Shown here: positions 35,630 to 47,715 of the stretch, piece after piece
Position numbering within the stretch: position 1 is the stretch's first letter
Layout of the letters: each line of letters begins with the position of its first letter
DNA from: Topomyia yanbarensis
Taxonomy: Eukaryota > Arthropoda > Insecta > Diptera > Culicidae
Assembly (NCBI RefSeq): GCF_030247195.1
Contig: NC_080672.1
Coordinates: forward strand, 388,013,037-388,077,036
Direction of reading: 5' to 3'
Length of the DNA stretch: 64,000 bases
Translations under genes and position numbers: made by a program
Notes under the pieces: generated by a model
Told to the model about the DNA's origin: nothing
Seen by the model: only the letters and a program-made list of their open reading frames with translations
Databases searched by the model: none

Positions 35630-36195
35630 TAAATCTACCAGAAGCAAAATACTACCAGTACGCATGAAAGTCTACATCCTTTAACGTCCATACCTCCAGG
35701 CCGTACAGAGCAACAGGGAGTGTCAGCGAATGGTATAGAGCAAGTTTAGTGCTCGCATGTAGGTTAATCAGAAAAATATTCAAGAAAAATTTCCGCGTTC
35801 TCCATTATTTTTTTCTACCTGGGAGTAGCAACTTTATTTACCAACTACCGGTGCGAAAAAGAGTAGATAAAATAACAATCATGATAGTAACTACCGGTGC
35901 GTAACACGGTTGTTAACCAAAATAGTAACGAATAAAGTTGTCAATCTAGCATGCTTTGCCAACCCGAATAGCAACGCATTGGTGCGGGTGCTCTTACGGC
36001 ACTCTAGCTGGCTACATAACCCATAGTGAGTCCTATTCGTATGCGCTACACGCCTTTTTACCTCGCTGCTAAGATCGTTGTAACATGTTACCAGGCTTTT
36101 AGTGTATATGCAATTATCGACAAAATCATACCACAACCCATCGATTTCCACCTCTGATCCAATCACCGTCGTGCTCTCCCCCTGTTATCTGATAT
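35630..36195 (-). pseudogene. LINE fragment: reverse transcriptase connection region
   Basis: The minus strand from about 36166 reads LVTCYNDLSSEVKRRV and then NRTHYGLCSQL, a pattern that follows the RT catalytic part in many insect LINEs (a family pattern I know as YLGSLVT..D...SEV..RI...NRA..GL). After an interruption of about 250 bases it resumes at about 35765 as ALYHSLTLPVALYGLEVWTL. No catalytic part of the RT is present. The interruption contains the mirrored word pair ACCGGTGCG...TAACACGG and may be a small insertion. The clade is uncertain. Confidence 0.75.
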
Positions 36196-36372
36196 TGCTG
36201 TTACTCCGACACTGAAATCAACCCCTCCTGAAAAATGTATTTTTGAAACAATTAGGCCTTTGTCATCAAAAAACCGAACTTGAACTTTCTTTAAACTACA
36301 AGCGAATTGGAATCTGTTTACCTCACTTTGAATTAAAATTTCTCAAAACAAAAGCTAAAGTGTATATATGTA

Positions 36373-37303
36373 CCGTAAACCGGGGTGACTTTGATCATCG
36401 GGGTGGCTTTGATCACTCGAAACTTTTTTCGTAGATCGCTTATTAAACCAGAATAGTCTACCGAAACACTTTAATTTGAAATGATTTTTACTCTAAACTT
36501 ATAAAATACTGATTTGTTATACTTTTTGAGTATATTGCTCGGTTTTTGGGTACAAAAACTACAAAAAACCGAAATTTGACTTTACCTTATTTTTACGAAG
36601 CTTCGTAAAGTGTCTATTTTTTATAAAACAAATAAATCTCAGATTCGAGCAAGAGTAATAAATTACAAGCGAGTTTTTATTTTCCTTTAGAGTGGGATCC
36701 GCCAAATATATTTTTAAGAGTTTGCTTATTTTAAATATAATTTTTTGTGAAACTAGTTGGCAATTATTTCAAATTATTTCAAGCTAAAATTCGTAACATT
36801 TTTATTGTTCAATAGTCCAACGTGTTAAAATGGATGAAACTTTTTGTACACTGATAAAGCACTGAAATAAAACAATTTTTGCAATTTTAAAGGTTTTCAG
36901 AATCTTTTATTCTAGTTGGACACAAATTATTCGAATTTTGGTTACTAGAATTTTACAGTATATTGAAATACTTTGTATAATACTAATTAACATCTATTGA
37001 ACAATGAATATCTTTCCAGAATTAGTTTAAACAAACATTTGAATGAAAAACATTGACATCAATAACTTAATGTGGGTGAACATGCAGGTTATCAAAGTCA
37101 CCCCGGAATACGAAAACGGACTTCAATTTGAAATCATTTTTGGAAAAATAGCTGGAAGCGGAGAATTTTAGGTAAAACCATCTAATCTTGTTCTCGATAC
37201 ATCAGTACATGGTTTAAAAATATTAAACTTGAAAAAAATGTGCTGGGTCTAAAAATATGTAATGATTACTTCGAAAAGTGATCAATGTCACCCCGGTTTA
37301 CGG
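36373..37303. mobile_element. TA-type MITE, 931 bp, CCGTAAACCGGGGTGACTTT ends
   Basis: TA lies at 36371-36372 and 37304-37305, inside a slightly longer mirrored ATGTA/TACAT. The inverted ends agree over about 25 bases with one mismatch. At the left end the block GGGGTG(A/G)CTTTGATCA is present twice in succession (36382-36418), and a third time in reverse at 37094-37106. The interior is AT-rich and non-coding. Confidence 0.88.
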
Positions 37304-37305
37304 TA

Positions 37306-38048
37306 CATAGTAGCTTGGGGATGACCCACCAATTGTCTGTCAACCCCAAACCTCATTCTGTTTGTGTTTTCTGCACTCCTTTGTCTATTGCAACTCATAA
37401 TGCTCCTTCCACCTCGCAGTGACGATCTGTCCACAGATTCCTACTTTGGTTGTTAATCATGACCGGTGCCAGGGTGCTTTTCCTCCTCACGTTATTGATC
37501 GTTTTGTAAAACGATTATTTTTTGGCCAAGCTTCGCTTCGGCTCAGTTAGAATCCTATCGTCGTACGGACGTGATTCGTCACTGCTACTTACCAAATACT
37601 ACAAAATCCACACAATGTTCTACGTTCTGGTTACCACTGTAGTAGATGTGATACTTGAACGAGGTACCTGCAATTGGATTTACTGTACGTAATTTTTGTT
37701 CTTCTGTATCGCACAATCTCCATTTTAATTTTCTACAGCTTCGAAATTTTATGAGTTAGTTATTTACTGGTGAATGTTGAGCATTAAATTTATTCTAAAT
37801 AATTTATATCTGATCTACGCTACCTTTACCCTGTGACAAATCGTGAATAAATTTCGGAATTACAACTATTGGGATTTCAAGGTAGCGTTCGATTCAGTGA
37901 AAATAAATGAACTGTAGCCTCTAGCGCTAGAACTTAACTTTACGTAAAAATGGTAAAGCTAAGTCGTACGACGCTCGACGGTTCAAAATCAAGCAACAGA
38001 ATAGTCGAAAACTCGATCAGAAGATAATAACAAAATGTTATTAACAAC
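37306..38048. other. No gene seen
   Basis: Unique-looking sequence with no motif or repeat that I can support. Confidence 0.45.
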
Positions 38049-38050
38049 TA

Positions 38051-38356
38051 GGGTAAAGTGCCTATTTTCACCATACTAAGCAGGGTGCCTCACTAATTCA
38101 TTAACTTCTCGGACTACAATCAATGAAATGCGTAAAATTGACATGAGCAGCTTTACTTCGTTGTTAAAAACCAATATAATAACACAAATTCGCTGAAAAC
38201 AGTAAAGAGCGCAACGAAAACTCAAATCGAGTGCCCCTTTTGTTGCGTTACCATTTGACTCAATGCGTTGGACAGAGATGGCAGACACTGCTCTAACCAA
38301 CGGCTTTAAATGGGTAGGGTGATAATAGAAACATGACGAAAATGGGATCATCACCC
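38051..38356. mobile_element. TA-type MITE, 306 bp (first of two copies)
   Basis: It starts GGGTAAAGTGCCTATTTTCA and ends with the reverse complement of GGGTGATGATCCCATTTTCG, flanked by TA at 38049-38050 and 38357-38358. A second copy at 54869-55183 is alike along its whole length, including CCATTTGACTCAATG and AGATGGCAGAC(A/G)CTGCTCTA inside. Non-coding. Confidence 0.88.
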
Positions 38357-38600
38357 TATCCACATAAGTCAAGGGGTTTACATTTCAACTTCGTCTCTTC
38401 AGTATCATGTCACTTGACTACAGCACCAGGCTGACGGTAGTCCAAAATTTGAAGCACTATTGGCGAAGAAGCTAAACGACTCTCAACCTGCGACGTCTCG
38501 CAAGGGGAGAAGTTCTGTTTGCAGATTAGATAGATATGTATGTCGAGATTTCGGACTCAGAGACTTTCAGCAAATTTGTCGACGCCCTAGAAATGGTGAG

Positions 38601-39540
38601 ATATTGAATCGGCAGCCCTAAGTTTGCGCCGCTAAAACAATAAAAATGATCCATAAAAAATTGAAAAACGATCCATAAAATAGTTGTCCATGTTCCATAA
38701 AACAAAACTGAAAATCCATAAAAAAGTGTGAATGATCCATAAAAAAGGGTGATTTGATCCATAGATTATGTAAAATTGAACCATAAAATAATCGCAAAAG
38801 AGCACTAAAATAGTAATAAAAGAGCAATTAAAATGAACCAATGCCCCATAAAAATATTGGAAATGTTCCATAAAATGATACATTTTGCGCCATAAATTAA
38901 CTGACATTGATCCATAGAATATTAACAATGTACATTAAAACACGTCGATATGTTCCATAATATCGACAAAAATGTTCCACATTTTATTTTCTTATGGATC
39001 GTTTTGTAAATATCCATGAACCATAATTTAACGTTCGATATATGAATCATTTCTACTGTTCATTTTTACATCTTCTATGGACCAAGAAAAATTATTTAGC
39101 AAACATTTTCATCAAATTTATGGAACTTTTTCTGATATTTTATTGCTCCATTTTGTAATGCCGTGGAACATTTTTGTCGATATTATGGAACATATCGACG
39201 TGTTTTAATGTACATTGTTAATATTATATGGATCAATGTCAGTTAATTTATGGCGCAAAATGTATCATTTTATGGAGCATTTCCAATATTTTTATGGGGC
39301 ATTGGTTCATTTTAATTGCTTTTTATTACTATTTTAGTGCTCTTTTAAGACCATTTTATGGTTCAATTTTACATAATCTATGGATCAAATCACCCTTTTT
39401 TAGGAATCATTCACACAGTTTTATGGATTTTCAGTTTTGTTTTATGGAACATTGACAACTTTTTTATGGATCGTTTTACAATTCTTTATGGATTATTTTA
39501 AATATTTTATATGCAAAAGTACATTTTCCCATATTGAATC
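38601..39540. mobile_element. Foldback of TTTTATGGATC-type repeats, 10-bp direct repeats outside
   Basis: The arms (about 38643-38985 and 39170-39497) are mirror images over some 340 bases. Each arm consists of loosely tandem units of 25-32 bp with the core (G)ATCCATAAAA or its relative TTCCATAAAA. ATATTGAATC lies at 38601-38610 and 39531-39540, a possible 10-bp target duplication, which with a foldback form would suit a Mutator-like or Foldback element. The open frames rich in FYGS are by-products of the unit. Confidence 0.7.
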
Positions 39541-39554
39541 AGTATAGGTCGGTA

Positions 39555-40460
39555 GCTAACGAAAAATGCTTATTGACACCACAATGGAAGATATGGCGAT
39601 TTCCGCTTGCCACAAAACGGTGAAAACCATCATCAATACGGGTGTCATTTGAAAAAGGGTGGTCAGTAGATATCGAAAATCGATGGTGAACGCCATTTTG
39701 AAATCTAAGATGGCGACTTTCGGTTACCAGAAAATAGTGAGCCACTATGCATATGGGTGTCATTTGGGAGGAGGTGGTTAGTAAACATCAGAAATCGATG
39801 ATTAACGCCATTTTGAAAACCAGATAACTTCGGGTTACCAAAAATTAGAGAGAACATTATCAATATGGGTGTCATTTGGAAGAAGGTGGTCAGAAGACAT
39901 CAGAAATTGAAGATTGACGCCATTTTGAAATCCAAAATGTCAACATCCGGGTATCACAAAATAGCAAAACCATCATCAATGTTGATGTCATTTGAAGAAG
40001 AGGGATCGTAGACATCGGAAACCGATGATTAATGCCATTTTGAAATCCAAGATGGCGACTTTTGGTTGCCAGAGAATAGAAAGAAGCAGCATCAATGTGG
40101 ATGTCTTTTCAAAGAGGCGAATCAGAAATTGATGAATAACGCCATTTCGAAATCCAAGATTATGGCTTCCGGCTACCAGAAAATAGAGAGAACCATCATA
40201 AATGTGGGAGACATTTGAAAGAGGGTGGTCAGTAGAGATTAGAAATTGATGAATAAAGCCATTTTGAAATCCTAGATGGTGACTCCCGGGTACCACAAAA
40301 CAGTGCAACCATCATCAATATAGGTGTCATTTGAAAGGCGGTGGTCAAAAGACATCGGTAATTGCTGTTTAATGCCATTTTGAAAACCAAGATGGAAACA
40401 TCTGGTTACTAGAAAGTAGAGAGAAGTAGCATCAGTACGGGTGTCATTTGAAATGTCATT
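39555..40460 (+). repeat. ~115-bp tandem array, about 8 units
   Basis: The word GGGTGTCATTTG(A/G) or a variant recurs at about 39640, 39756, 39866, 39980, 40100, 40206, 40321 and 40438 (steps of 106-119). Each unit also carries AACGCCATTTTGAAATCC, an AAGATGGCGACTTC-type block and AGAGAGAACCATCATCAATA. Divergence between units is substantial, so the array is not young. Confidence 0.88.
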
Positions 40461-40489
40461 TTTGAGCCTGTATTTCGTCGTATGATATC

Positions 40490-41545
40490 TTCACAGTGTT
40501 ATTCTGCGACTTTGTAAATAAAAACTTTTTTGATTGAACTAAAGCAGAGTACCCGAGCAATAAATTTTTTGGAGGGTTGATGTCTTCGGCAAAGTTGCAG
40601 AATATTATGTTTTGAATATTTTCATCGAAGATACCACAAACAGCAGACCCTAATTTTTGAGGTGATATTGTTATTTTTTGTAAATGTGAGCTAAAAATCA
40701 GTTTTTCGACTGTTCTATGTTAAAACCTTCATTTATTTAATATTTCCATAAACTTGCAGGTATCTCTAAAATACAATTTTTTGTTGAAGAATCTTTAGTG
40801 TTATCACTGTTTTGACTTCCAACACCATTTTCGCTATTTTCATCAAAGATTTTTGTTTTCATAGGCACTTTTTGGCAGTCAAACTGTGGCTATTCCGATA
40901 CTCTATTATTTCGAGAATAAATTAAATACTACAGTAAATTAGGATAGAGTGGGACTCAAAATGTTATATTTTACACGCACCTACAAGTGTGTAGAACATA
41001 TTGAGTTGATCAATTACGGTTACAATATGGAAAAGTTGAAAAAATACAAATTTTGAAGTAAAACTGCCAAAAAACGACTCGACTCAAAAAATAAATCCAC
41101 AGTATGTATATGGTATTTTCAACAAAATTGTTTCTAGATATAATATTTTACAACTTTGCTAAAGACCCCAAACATTTTAACAAAATTTGAGTTTTTCTGG
41201 TGCGGGGATTTTAGTTAAGTTTAACCAATAAGGTCAGATTTGCGAATTCATAAAACTTGGACAATACTTATTTGAGGTCTTAGATAGCATTAGTTGTCCT
41301 TGAAAAAGATTCACAATATTATCTACTATTTATTGGATAGTGGATGTCTTCAGCAAAGTTGTAGAATATTAAATTTCGTACATTTTTGTTGAAAACATAT
41401 TTACTGTAGTTTTATCTTTCAAGTTGTTTTTTGGCAGTTTAACCTCAAAATCAGCATTTTTTAAATTTTTCATATTGTAACCGCAATTGATCAACTTAAT
41501 ATGATCTACATACTTGTAGGCGCGTGTAAAATATAACATATCGTT
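40490..41545. repeat. Palindromic repeat with CAAAGTTG boxes
   Basis: 40963-41090 mirrors 41418-41543 (for instance GGTTACAATATGGAAAAG... against ...TTTTTCATATTGTAACCG), and 41099-41166 mirrors 41352-41410. The part from 40490 to 40960 carries further boxes of the same kind (TTCGGCAAAGTTGCAGAATA near 40582). It belongs to the same broad type as the 13095-13560 and 18013-22772 repeats. No clear ends or target duplication found. Confidence 0.65.
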
Positions 41546-44500
41546 TATAGCTAACAGTGTATATAAATTAAAAATAATATGCAAAAATTCGGTGGCTGTA
41601 AACTCTGACCAAAAATATTAACAACAGTTTCTGGTAGTTTGAACGATGTTGGTTCCGAAATGGCAATGGATGGAGTAAGGTAGTAAGATTGTAGATGAGT
41701 TCTAATATCTTGAAACACAAGTTTCAATGCTAACAATATGCCATATGTTCATGTATTAAAAAAAGATGTTTGGACGATAGTCTTTGGATGTTTCTTGATC
41801 GGTATTTTCGTGGCCGAACAATCCGTGTATTCCGATTGGTAATCCAATATATTTCATACTTCCAGGTTTCTCGGTCTTGGGTCACCACTCTTCAACCGTC
41901 TGTCGTGAAGTTGACGACCCTTTCTAGCCATGTTTCAAAAGAGTTCGTAGCAAAGTCTCATCAGTAGCGCATCAACCAATTGCTGTGTTTATGCAGCGAA
42001 CATACTGATACTTAACACCTTCCATATTGTGGATCAAACATAGGGACAAATCGCGGACAGAAAAATTTAGATTAAATTTCCATAAAAATACACTCTTGTA
42101 GAAGGATATGTATTCTACATATCTAAAAATACTAGTCCGCATTCCGTTGCAGATGCCACTTTCACATGTCTCGCAAAATACATCCACCCTCCGCGCCGTT
42201 TTGTGAAAGAGGAAAAACGGGAAGAGTTTCACGCCTGCCTTTTGATAGTTGGCCCACAAAAGTAAACAGGGATCAAAACTGTCGAACAGTGTGCTGGTGA
42301 GTGAATTTTTTCCGCACACAAAACTACTCTCCTGCACCGAAGAATGTACGAAATGCGGGATGAGAACCCCTCAATATTCCGGTGCTTATACGTATCCCGT
42401 GCCAGAACACATCTTAAACTAGCAGAAATGTTTCCATTCTTTGTGTTTCCTGTTTTTCTTTTGTAACCGACGCGGAGCAAACTTTTCGACTTGGCTCCTT
42501 GCACTGACAACAATTGGAGAAAATTGGGTGAAAAATGGCGAAAGGGGAAAGTTGTCCGCATTTGTCCCGCATATCCCGCGCAGTTGTGGGGAACAGTGAG
42601 TGGAACGTTGCTGAAACCGGTGATGTTGAACTGTACTGCATGGTAGCTAGGTAGGTATACGTTTACCAATTTCGGTTCTGATGCATTGTGATCCGTGGGA
42701 AATGTTTGTAAAAGTTCCAACCAACAAAGGCACCAAATTCGTAATCCCCTTAACTCATATTTTCGAGTCAGTTGGAGCTTTCCTCGTCCGCAGGGAGAAT
42801 GCTTCCGTTACACTCCGTCCAGCCGGTCGGTGCAGTGGGAAGAAAGTGTAGGAAAAAATCAATACACACACAGAATCAAACATTCATGATAATCCATCCG
42901 ATGCGGAGGAAATAAATTTGTAGCCAAGAGGCGAGAAGAAGAAAAACAGACTCGAATAAAACTCTGTAACAGATCATCATTCTCTTTTCGGCTGGGTTCC
43001 GGGCGGCGGCGAGCGATTGATACGATGATTGAGGCGGAATTTTGAGTAATGGAATGGGTATGCCGAGCCGAGGTTACATTGCAGTGCGGAAGGATCCTTA
43101 AGCCAACGGGAGTTAAAAGCGGTGTAGAGAACTTTTCGGGAATGGATGTGGCTGAGTTCAAGACAAATATCAATTTGGGGATTGTCACCGAACCTCAATC
43201 CAGATTGGTTGTAGAAGGACTAAGGCAAACTAACCCGATCGATTGTTTCAAATTCAATCAGGCCAAATGGGCGGGACTTTTCGGTGGGGTGGATGGTGAC
43301 TGGTTGAAAAGGATAATGGCTAGAAAAGGTTTTTTTTGTCGGGAGCATTTCATAAGTGGGGAGAAATGCAAAGTGTGTGGAGGGTTTTTCTTGGAGTGAG
43401 TAGCGCTCAAATTGGGAAAGTTGGCGGAGCCTCTCTAAGAGAATTTACGTGTGATTTCAATTTGACGAATTGTTGTTTTACGAAATAAAAAACACCCAGA
43501 AATATTTAGGGAATACACACTTTTTGTACGTGTTCATACTATGATGACATCGCATAATTAATATTTTCTCTCTCTGCTTTGAACAAAAATGAAGTCATTC
43601 TATTGAATGAGGCTCATTTCATGTTTTCGTTGTTTTTACTTCTACTGTGACGTAGCCGGGGGGACTGGAGTTAAACTCTTATCAAACTAGTTTTAAGTAT
43701 GAAGAACTTATTTAAATTAAATACAGTATATAGTCAGAAGAGTCATGTATGAAGTCATGAGTCATGTATGAAGTCATGAGTCATGTATGAAGTCGCAAAA
43801 TCGATTTGTGACGTCCCCTAATGGTATTCTACGGACTATTTTAACCCTTTCAGGCCCAACTTTTTTCTAGTGCATGTACGGTTTCAAAACTATTTTTCCA
43901 TTGAACACGATGGAGTCAAGAAACACGAAAAGCCTTTTTCATAAAGATAGCTTTATTCACTAGCTAAATTCACTGTGCTAGAAGCTGCTCAATTTTTATC
44001 ATTCAATGCTCAATACAAGTCTCCTAGAATATTTACAATAGTCCAATCGCGTAACCAAAGGCAGTCTGAATTGATAGGTTTAATAATTTTTTTTAATAAT
44101 ATTGCTACATAACGAAGATATATGAAAAATTCATTTTTTCACTGATCCTGGCAGCACTACTCTATTGGACTCCAATCAGACCAATTAAAATAACTCCAGT
44201 TTATTCTTGTAGCTGTTAATACTCAAATGAAAGCACACTTTGCCTTAATCAAAAGTTATAGCTGTTTAAAAACGTTGTTGTTCACAAACAGCATTGGCAT
44301 GGGTTAAGCAAATTTCTCCAATAGATTTATAATTTTATTTTGAATTTCACGTCCCCGGGTTTTCAAAAGTATCTTTTTTTCAAGAAAATAAAAAAATGGC
44401 CTTTTAAATCAAAAATTGGTATATTTTTTATATGCTTATATAGTGGGTTTTGCGGGTAAGGAATTCATTTTTTGATATTTATTTTAACTTGCACGTGTCG

Positions 44501-45890
44501 CAAGAGGCGTTTCTTGCATTTTTGGTCATTTTTTGCATTTTTTTTATAGAAAAATGACGAAATTCTTGAGTAAATTGAGTGATATTTAACTTTCCCGTAT
44601 TCAAATACGTATAGCCGTCTTTTATTGTTTATTACTTCGCTAGGTGTGCTGGCTGTTGCTTTGGGGATATCGAGGATTACTGTTTTACCGACCGCCTGTG
44701 GTTTTTCAGCAGACACCGAAGGCTAGATCAATTTTCTTTAGCAGTTTTGGTGCATGAAGGGATTTGAAAGTAGGGTATGCCTTTTCGATTTGTAATCGAT
44801 ACGTTGAAAAATATTTTACCTAGAAAAATGGCAAATTCAAAAACGTTTTAGTTCTTGCGACGACCTAATTGAGCATAAGGTTGCATGGATGAATTCTGGA
44901 GTAAATTTTGGACTATGAGCTTGCGGTAATAACTAGACTTAGTGCAAAATATTACAATTTTTAAGAAACTTCAAATTTTCAAAATATATTTTTAAATTGG
45001 CTCATTTGCAGGTTTCTTAGACAATTTTACCCCAATTCAATGTATTATATTTTTATTTTGTTGAAAATCTATGGTTCAACACGATCGAAAAATTTCTTCT
45101 TCTTAAAAATGCTTCTCTTAAACCAATAATAAACTATTCCGCCATTTGCACATTTATTACTTGACATATTTAGTTGAAACAAAGATTTCGATGAATCCTG
45201 TAAAACAAAAAGTTGAGTTATTTGCTGGAATACATATCACGTCATATCGTCATTGAAAAAATGTATTTTTATCACAAATCAACATAATTTTCACATACTT
45301 TAATAAAAAATGTCAAAACATCAAAAAAGAAACTTTAATGAATAATTTCGAAGTTTATTTATAGTTTTATTACGATGTTATGAGTATTTTATTCGGCTTG
45401 ACGATTACACTGTGTTTGAGTTTTTTTAATTTTTTAAAGTTTTTGTGTGTTAGATTGCTGCCATGTATACTTTTACTTATACTTGATGACTTTTCAAAAA
45501 ACTACACAAAATATTTGCGAGAGTGGGAAAATAGGAATTTTTTTTGAGAAATAACACAATAAAACTCCCTTTTGTTTATAACTAGACATTCAATTTGCGT
45601 ATTTACAAATAACATGAATAAAATAAAAATTGTTTTGTTTTATGAAAACCCCATAAGCGACATTAGAAACTGGTTACTATTATTTGCTGTGTTCCGGCAT
45701 AATAGGTTTGTGGCCTAAATCACGCCTGCATCAATTTTGCTATAACATATTAATGTACAAATAAACGAAGGCCGACTTAGTACCTAACCTTAATCCGAAT
45801 TTGGCACGTAGAAATTTGACCGGAGTTTGCGATTAAAGTAGCTTAATTATATGTAATTTGTATTCAAAGTCAGGTAAGAAGAAATATGTT
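41546..45890. other. No gene I can support
   Basis: 42100-43450 is more GC-balanced, and a 116-codon plus-strand frame (43049-43399) with CREHFISGEKCKVCGGFF at its end stands out, but I do not recognise it and the opposite strand is also open. 43741-43796 is a 19-bp repeat listed below. 43843-44306 lies between TTAACCCTTTCAGGCCC and GGCATGGGTTAA, which might be the ends of a small element. 44400-45890 is AT-rich and empty to my eye. Confidence 0.4.
43741..43796 (+). repeat. 19-bp direct repeat, three units
   Basis: AGTCATGTATGAAGTCATG is present twice exactly and a third time with its last two bases changed. Confidence 0.85.
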
Positions 45891-46049
45891 TGGTCATCTG
45901 CATTCTTACAACACGGACGCTGTTTGAAACACATGGGAAAAAGTGTCTTCCAATGCCATTGGTAATGGATTCTACTTCTCCGTTTTTCGTCATGATTCCT
46001 GTAAAGAGCTCTTAGTTAGTGTGCGTTACAAAATCGTGTAGACGTACCT

Positions 46050-46260
46050 CGATTATCCTCCCTACATACGGGAATCAGATCTTGGCTCAAACACTGTTGT
46101 GTTCGATATTGTGTTGCATGATTTTCTTCACAATTATACTTCCAGCTCCGGCTAAATTTTTGAACGTCACTAGCACCTCATTGCGCACATGATGTAGCCA
46201 CTTTCGATAGGATGAGCTCCGTTTTACCTTCCGTAACTCTTCCATCTAGCATATTGTTGG
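46050..46260 (-). pseudogene. Decayed coding repeat of unknown identity, copy 1
   Basis: The minus strand reads HHVRNEVLVTFKNLAGAG, then VKKIMQHNIEHNSV, a stop, and IIEVRLHDFVTH. The order and spacing match two other places in the window (46622-46924 and 53440-53660), where the corresponding words are TRDSVLMTFNTLI / NNLQHDVSYGN / EVRLYG and NNLVDSYSVGIKIPVYM. I do not recognise the protein. Confidence 0.5.
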
Positions 46261-46621
46261 TATTATAAGAGTTTGTTTAATATTAATCGCAATCTTAATT
46301 CTCCTAGTAGAGAGACTATTCACTTCTGTGGCTCTTTTATTTCCCTGCTCAACCAGAAGAACGATATAGTACTGTTTGTGCAGTGAATAAGAAACAAAGC
46401 AGTAGCAATGGGTAGCTTGCTTTATTGATTGCTATAACATAACAATTTTTTGCTTCTAGTCTAGGCCATATAAGAAGGTAGACTGAAGCATTTGAAAGCT
46501 TACCAATAAAAGAATATTTTTATGCGTTTTATTTCTCTCTGAAGTGTTTTTCAGCTGGAAATAATATTCCTGTAACGGTATTTTACCGGTACTGAGGGTT
46601 TCAGTGCCGTAGAACCGGTTC

Positions 46622-46924
46622 TCACCAAAACAACTCGGTACTAAGAACTCTAATTCCACTCGTCCATATTTCGACATATCGATTAATGAAATTCGAGCCA
46701 GGGTGGGGTATTGGACCGTATAGGCGAACTTCAGTGCTTTCGTTGTCCATGTATATGGGGATTTTAGTTTTAATGTTGCCATATGAGACATCATGTTGCA
46801 AGTTGTTTTTCACATTGCCACTTTCTACGTCGATTAAAGTATTGAACGTCATCAGTACCGAATCACGAGTATGATAGAGTTGGATATGGAACTGTAGGTC
46901 CAATACGAGTTTGCCTAAAGTCAA
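46622..46924 (-). pseudogene. Decayed coding repeat of unknown identity, copy 2 (best preserved)
   Basis: This minus-strand frame stays open for 100 codons. It contains LQFHIQLYHTRDSVLMTFN, NNLQHDVSYGN, TKIPIYMDNEST and EVRLYGPIP. An overlapping open frame lies at 46456-46794. Related sequence at 46050-46260 and 53440-53660 points to a dispersed coding element rather than chance. No signal peptide, catalytic motif or known fold is evident. Function unknown. Confidence 0.5.
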
Positions 46925-47004
46925 GTTTCACATTATTAACAAAGCGGTCCATGTAGGATTCATTCGTTTGCATTTCTGATAAAAAGCGGTGCGATTTTTT
47001 ACGT

Positions 47005-47535
47005 ATCACAGTGGTTAAAAAAGACGGTCAAAATATTTACTGGTTTTCGATGACGGTTTCGTACTTAGGTATCTTCGACAAAGCTTCATAAATCCTGATA
47101 ACGCCTCTTCACATTTTTGAAGGAGTTACTCCCACTTCTTCTGCAACCTTGTAGAATGATTGATTTGGAGTAACTTTGCTGATGCTACTATTTGCCTATA
47201 AATTTATATGGGCGATATATACCTATCCCATTAGGGTACCTTCAAGCAATTTCATAACTTTGCTGAACACACTTTGATGTCCATTTTTTTAATGGTTGTC
47301 CTATACCTGAAAAAGACGGGTAAAAGATTTTCTGGTTTCCGATGACGTTTTCGTGAAAAAAGTGGCTTCAGCAAAGTTTCATGAAATTACCTTACGTATT
47401 AAAATTGATTACCACCTTAATTTTCCTTAAGCGTGTACTCCCACTTTTAGAAAACTTTTTTTTTATTTTTCGGCCTTGCTTAACGGTTAATTTGGAGTAA
47501 TATTGCGGAAGATTATTTTGCTCTATAAATTTATA
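47005..47535 (+). repeat. Tandem duplication of ~305 bp, diverged
   Basis: 47020-47215 and 47325-47532 share, in the same order, ACTGGTTTTCGATGACGGTTTCG / TCTGGTTTCCGATGACGTTTTCG (in part), a TTC(G/A)(A/G)CAAAG box, TACTCCCACTT, ATTTGGAGTAA and CTATAAATTTATA. The box again resembles the AAAGTTG box of the other repeats. Confidence 0.7.
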
Positions 47536-47715
47536 CTATATTGGACTGGTAGAGCTAGTTTAGAATAATTTTTTGACAAGTCCATACAATGAATTTCTAT
47601 CACTTAGGTATATTCTAAAAGCTTCTGACACTAGCTGACTACTGTGTTCGTGTCCTGAATATGATTTTGAGTCTAGTTCATAATTTTGAGAATGCGCTAA
47701 ATTGTATAAACTATA

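Noticed and set aside
38526..39455. FYGS-rich open frames as a repeat protein
   Set aside because: They follow from the TTTTATGGATC-type repeat of the foldback arms and occur on both strands.
43049..43399. 116-codon frame with a CX2C-like end as a zinc-finger gene
   Set aside because: Only one Cys pair is near the end, the opposite strand is equally open, and I find no known family; mentioned only in the region note.
43843..44306. piggyBac-like MITE with TTAA ends
   Set aside because: Only TTAACCC and GGGTTAA agree at the two ends; the inner bases do not pair well enough to claim terminal repeats.
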